Below, piece after piece: positions 5,890-7,620 of a stretch of DNA of 7,620 nt. The translations under genes and the position numbers were made by a program. This DNA is from CAYOMP01 sp964405075 (GTDB taxonomy: Bacteria; Bacillota; Clostridia; Lachnospirales; Lachnospiraceae). The notes under the pieces were generated by a model. The model did no database searches. It worked only from the letters and a program-made list of their open reading frames with translations, and had not been told where the DNA came from. The stretch spans positions 1 to 7,620 of the forward strand of contig CAYOMP010000138.1 in assembly GCA_964405075.1 (NCBI GenBank). The letters are read 5' to 3'. The first letter of the stretch is position 1; each line of letters begins with the position of its first letter.

Positions 5890-7320
5890 TTACTCCTTTG
5901 TTTCAGATTTTAATAGTACAGATTTTTCAGAATCTAATCGTACCTCAGTTCTCTCTATTTTTAATTCTCTCGCTAATATTTCCACTACTAATGGTTCACA
6001 AAAACCACCTTGACACCTTCCCATTCCAGGTCTTGTTCTTTTCTTAATTCCCTTAACAGTTGTAGCTCCCAGTGGTCTATGAATTGCATCTAATATTTCG
6101 CCCTCTGTAACCTGTTCACATCTGCATATAATTCTTCCAAATGCCGGATTTTCCTTTATTAATTTATTCTTTTCTTCTACTGATAGTTTCTTTAAATTAA
6201 TATTTGGTGTACGTTTCTTGTAATCCTTCTTTGCTGTCAAATCCACCTTTTTATCCAAAATATTTTGTAAAACATATTCAGAAATTGCCGGTGCAGAAGC
6301 CAAACCCGGTGATTCAATTCCTGCCACATTTATAAAGTTTGAAACATCAGAAGCTTCTTCTATTATGAAATCATGAACTGTTGAAGTCGGTCTAATTCCT
6401 GCAAAAGTTCTGATAATCTTATGCATTGGAATATTCTTCACAGTTTTACCAACCTGCTGTTTAACATATTCTAACTGTTCCCTAGTATTACAATTAGCGT
6501 TCGCATCATCTATTACCTCTGAGTTTGGGCCTAATAAAACATTTCCGTGGGTAGTAGGAACCACCAACACCCCTTTACCTGCCTTAGACGGAACAGGATA
6601 TATTACTCTGCTAACAATAGGTTCCTCCATTTTGTCTAAAACATAATATTCTCCACGTCTAGGAGTTATCTTGAATCTATTATTATTTGATACCATTTCA
6701 TATATCTTATCAGAAAAAGCACCTGCTGCATTTATCACAATCTTTGTTTTGTATTCACCTTTATTGGTCTTTACCACAAATCCTTCATCTTTTTTTGTTA
6801 TCGCTTCTACCTGCTCTGATAATTTAACCTCAACACCATTTAACAGCGCTTCCTCGGCTAAAGCTATAGCAACCTCCCAAGGATAAATAATTCCAGTAGT
6901 AGGTAATTCAATAACCTTGGTAACTGCATCACTTAAATTCTTTTCCTTTGCTCTGGCTTCATCACCAGATAGAAATTCTACAGGAACGTTCCTGTCCTTA
7001 GCCTGTTTGTATAAATTATCAAGTATCTTTTCTTCTTCCTTTGATGTGGCTGCAACAAAAGCTGATGTTCTGATAAAATCTACACCAAGCTCCTTACATA
7101 TATCCTCATACATTTCATTTCCTCTAACATTTAATCTGGCTTTTAATGTGTTATCTAAAGGGTCATGTCCTGAATGGATAATTGCACTATTCGCCATTGT
7201 AGCCCCATTAGCTATATCACTTTCTTTATCCACCAGCATTACCTTCAAATTAGTTTTTGATAAATCATGTGCTATAAAACATCCCGTTATTCCTGCACCA
7301 ATAATTAAAATATCTAACAT
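5890..7320 (-). CDS. glpA: Anaerobic glycerol-3-phosphate dehydrogenase GlpA-like, with BFD [2Fe-2S] domain
   Basis: A 476-aa FAD enzyme of the DAO family that should oxidise sn-glycerol 3-phosphate to dihydroxyacetone phosphate in the cytoplasm or at the membrane face. FAD-binding GAGITG is at 8-13 with the ribose-binding acid in LVDKE (29-33). ATMANSAIIHSGHD (40-53), PRRGEYYVLD (220-229) and AGIRPTST (307-314) are catalytic-domain blocks of the family. The C-terminus is a BFD-like [2Fe-2S] domain with Cys399, Cys401, Cys436 and Cys441 (CRC, then GRCQGGFC), as in E. coli GlpA. It is the first gene of the operon: AGGAGG is 7 nt before the ATG. The next two genes take the places of glpB and glpC, but neither is the classical subunit. 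A related DAO/BFD oxidoreductase acting on another substrate is possible, but glpK and glpP in the same operon make G3P the best call. Confidence 0.9.
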   Translation of the reverse strand: MLDILIIGAGITGCFIAHDLSKTNLKVMLVDKESDIANGATMANSAIIHSGHDPLDNTLKARLNVRGNEMYEDICKELGVDFIRTSAFVAATSKEEEKILDNLYKQAKDRNVPVEFLSGDEARAKEKNLSDAVTKVIELPTTGIIYPWEVAIALAEEALLNGVEVKLSEQVEAITKKDEGFVVKTNKGEYKTKIVINAAGAFSDKIYEMVSNNNRFKITPRRGEYYVLDKMEEPIVSRVIYPVPSKAGKGVLVVPTTHGNVLLGPNSEVIDDANANCNTREQLEYVKQQVGKTVKNIPMHKIIRTFAGIRPTSTVHDFIIEEASDVSNFINVAGIESPGLASAPAISEYVLQNILDKKVDLTAKKDYKKRTPNINLKKLSVEEKNKLIKENPAFGRIICRCEQVTEGEILDAIHRPLGATTVKGIKKRTRPGMGRCQGGFCEPLVVEILARELKIERTEVRLDSEKSVLLKSETKE

Positions 7321-7341
7321 TTTTTATCCTCCTAAATATTG

Positions 7342-7380
7342 TTATGTACTTTCAGATTCTAAATTTTTTATAGTACATAA
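7342..7380 (-). repeat. 9-bp inverted repeat just upstream of the glpA ribosome binding site
   Basis: TTATGTACT and AGTACATAA are perfect arms (7380-7372 and 7350-7342 on the minus strand) separated by 21 nt of A/T-rich loop. It ends 8 nt upstream of the AGGAGG site. As RNA it would form a hairpin that leaves the ribosome site open, so it may stabilise the mRNA 5' end after antitermination, or it may be a DNA operator. The role is unknown. Confidence 0.4.
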
Positions 7381-7462
7381 ATTAATACTATTATGTGCGT
7401 TTTGCCTTGCATTTATAGATTGAATTTTCAAAAGTTCATATATATTTTCATCTTGGCAAACT

Positions 7463-7532
7463 AAAAAGAGAGCACCAAAAATATGACTTATAAACATAGC
7501 TACTGCTATGCATCATACTTTTAGTGCTCTCT
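7463..7532 (-). terminator. Leader intrinsic terminator, probable GlpP target
   Basis: On the minus strand, 7532-7512 pairs with 7467-7487 over 21 consecutive positions, including three G-U pairs. The base is AGAGAGCAC with GTGCTCTCT. A one-sided 6-nt bulge (TTATAA, 7493-7488) then separates it from a 7-bp upper stem (GCATAGC with GCTATGT) closed by an AGTA tetraloop. Five T's (7467-7463) follow at once. It begins about 24 nt after the predicted transcription start and ends about 140 nt before glpA. Such a structure should stop most transcripts unless a factor intervenes; the GlpP encoded downstream is the obvious candidate. Confidence 0.85.
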
Positions 7533-7562
7533 CCATCACGCACGATTTATTAACTTAATCAA

Positions 7563-7591
7563 ATTGTATCATTTTTCCTTGATAATATCAA
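7563..7591 (-). promoter_or_regulatory. Promoter of the glp operon
   Basis: The minus strand has TTGATA (7591-7586), a 17-bp spacer and TACAAT (7568-7563). TG one base before the -10 gives an extended -10 (TGATACAAT). This is a strong housekeeping-sigma promoter by sequence, with a predicted start around 7556. A strong promoter ahead of a strong leader terminator fits regulation by antitermination. Confidence 0.8.
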
Positions 7592-7592
7592 G
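7578..7592. promoter_or_regulatory. 15-bp palindrome covering the glp -35
   Basis: CTTGATAATATCAAG is a perfect 7-bp inverted repeat around one central base. It includes the whole -35 hexamer, so a protein bound here would exclude RNA polymerase. No regulator family is recognised for it, and the -35 hexamer itself supplies much of one arm. Confidence 0.4.
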
Positions 7593-7620
7593 CAACTATC
7601 ATAATATTACATACATTTTA

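Larger units (their letters stand above)
7321..7556 (-). promoter_or_regulatory. 5' leader of the glp operon
   Basis: About 235 nt of untranslated leader from the predicted start near 7556 to the glpA ATG. In transcript order it holds about 24 nt of unstructured RNA, the long terminator hairpin, an AT-rich stretch with no gene (7462-7381), a 9-bp inverted repeat, and the AGGAGG ribosome binding site (7333-7328). The position of a strong terminator ahead of an operon encoding GlpP is the arrangement expected for GlpP-controlled antitermination. No catabolite-response (cre) element was recognised. Nothing was seen upstream of the promoter in 7593-7620. Confidence 0.65.

Noticed and set aside
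6055..6064. BlaI-box-like AACAGTTGTA inside glpA
   Set aside because: It matches 7 of 8 core positions but lies in the middle of an unrelated coding region with weak arms; it is taken as background frequency.
6917..7423. 168-codon open frame on the plus strand
   Set aside because: It lies antisense to the well-supported glpA gene and its leader, has a Ser/Leu-rich shadow composition and no ribosome binding site.
7447..7542. 31-codon GTG-started leader peptide on the minus strand spanning the terminator, plus a 7-codon ATG frame at its beginning
   Set aside because: Neither has a ribosome binding site, and the peptides carry no run of regulatory codons; the sequence is better explained by the hairpin.

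Overview
AT-rich DNA from a low-GC Firmicute, most likely an anaerobic clostridial species. Three things point that way: the codon use and strong AGGAGG-type ribosome binding sites; a glycerol-3-phosphate (G3P) operon of the clostridial type, with a BFD-domain GlpA, a FAD/NAD oxidoreductase, a DUF1667 protein and GlpP; and a BlaI/BlaR1-like pair. Every gene supported here is read on the minus strand, so the biological order runs from high to low coordinates. No tRNA, rRNA, CRISPR array, transposase or attachment site was seen.

7620-1974, glp operon. A sigmaA-type promoter (7563-7591, with a 15-bp palindrome over its -35) precedes a leader of about 235 nt. The leader holds a very long intrinsic terminator hairpin (7463-7532) and a second inverted repeat close to the first gene. 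Five genes follow: GlpA-like G3P dehydrogenase (7320-5890), FAD/NAD(P) oxidoreductase (5884-4619), DUF1667 iron-sulfur protein (4606-4232), GlpP antiterminator (4245-3685) and glycerol kinase GlpK (3588-2092). The first four are packed with gaps of 5 and 12 bp and a 14-bp overlap. A 96-bp gap with an inverted repeat precedes glpK. Glycerol is phosphorylated by GlpK and G3P is oxidised to dihydroxyacetone phosphate by the GlpA module. G3P-bound GlpP presumably lets polymerase through the leader terminator, giving a positive loop in which the operon encodes its own antiterminator. No glycerol facilitator (GlpF) and no classical GlpC lie in the window.

1973-1, BlaI/M56 module. A BlaI/MecI-family repressor (1869-1483, TTG start) and a membrane M56 metallopeptidase (1479-106, GTG start) are translationally coupled. 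Upstream lie a promoter with an extended -10 and two BlaI-box-like sites, one inside an AT-rich hairpin that may also terminate the glp transcript. The M56 protein has a BlaR1-like membrane protease part, but its C-terminus looks like a short SH3-type domain in place of a penicillin-binding sensor. A third, best-matching BlaI box (164-177) lies in the 3' end of the M56 gene, just before a truncated gene (76-1) for a secreted or membrane-anchored protein.
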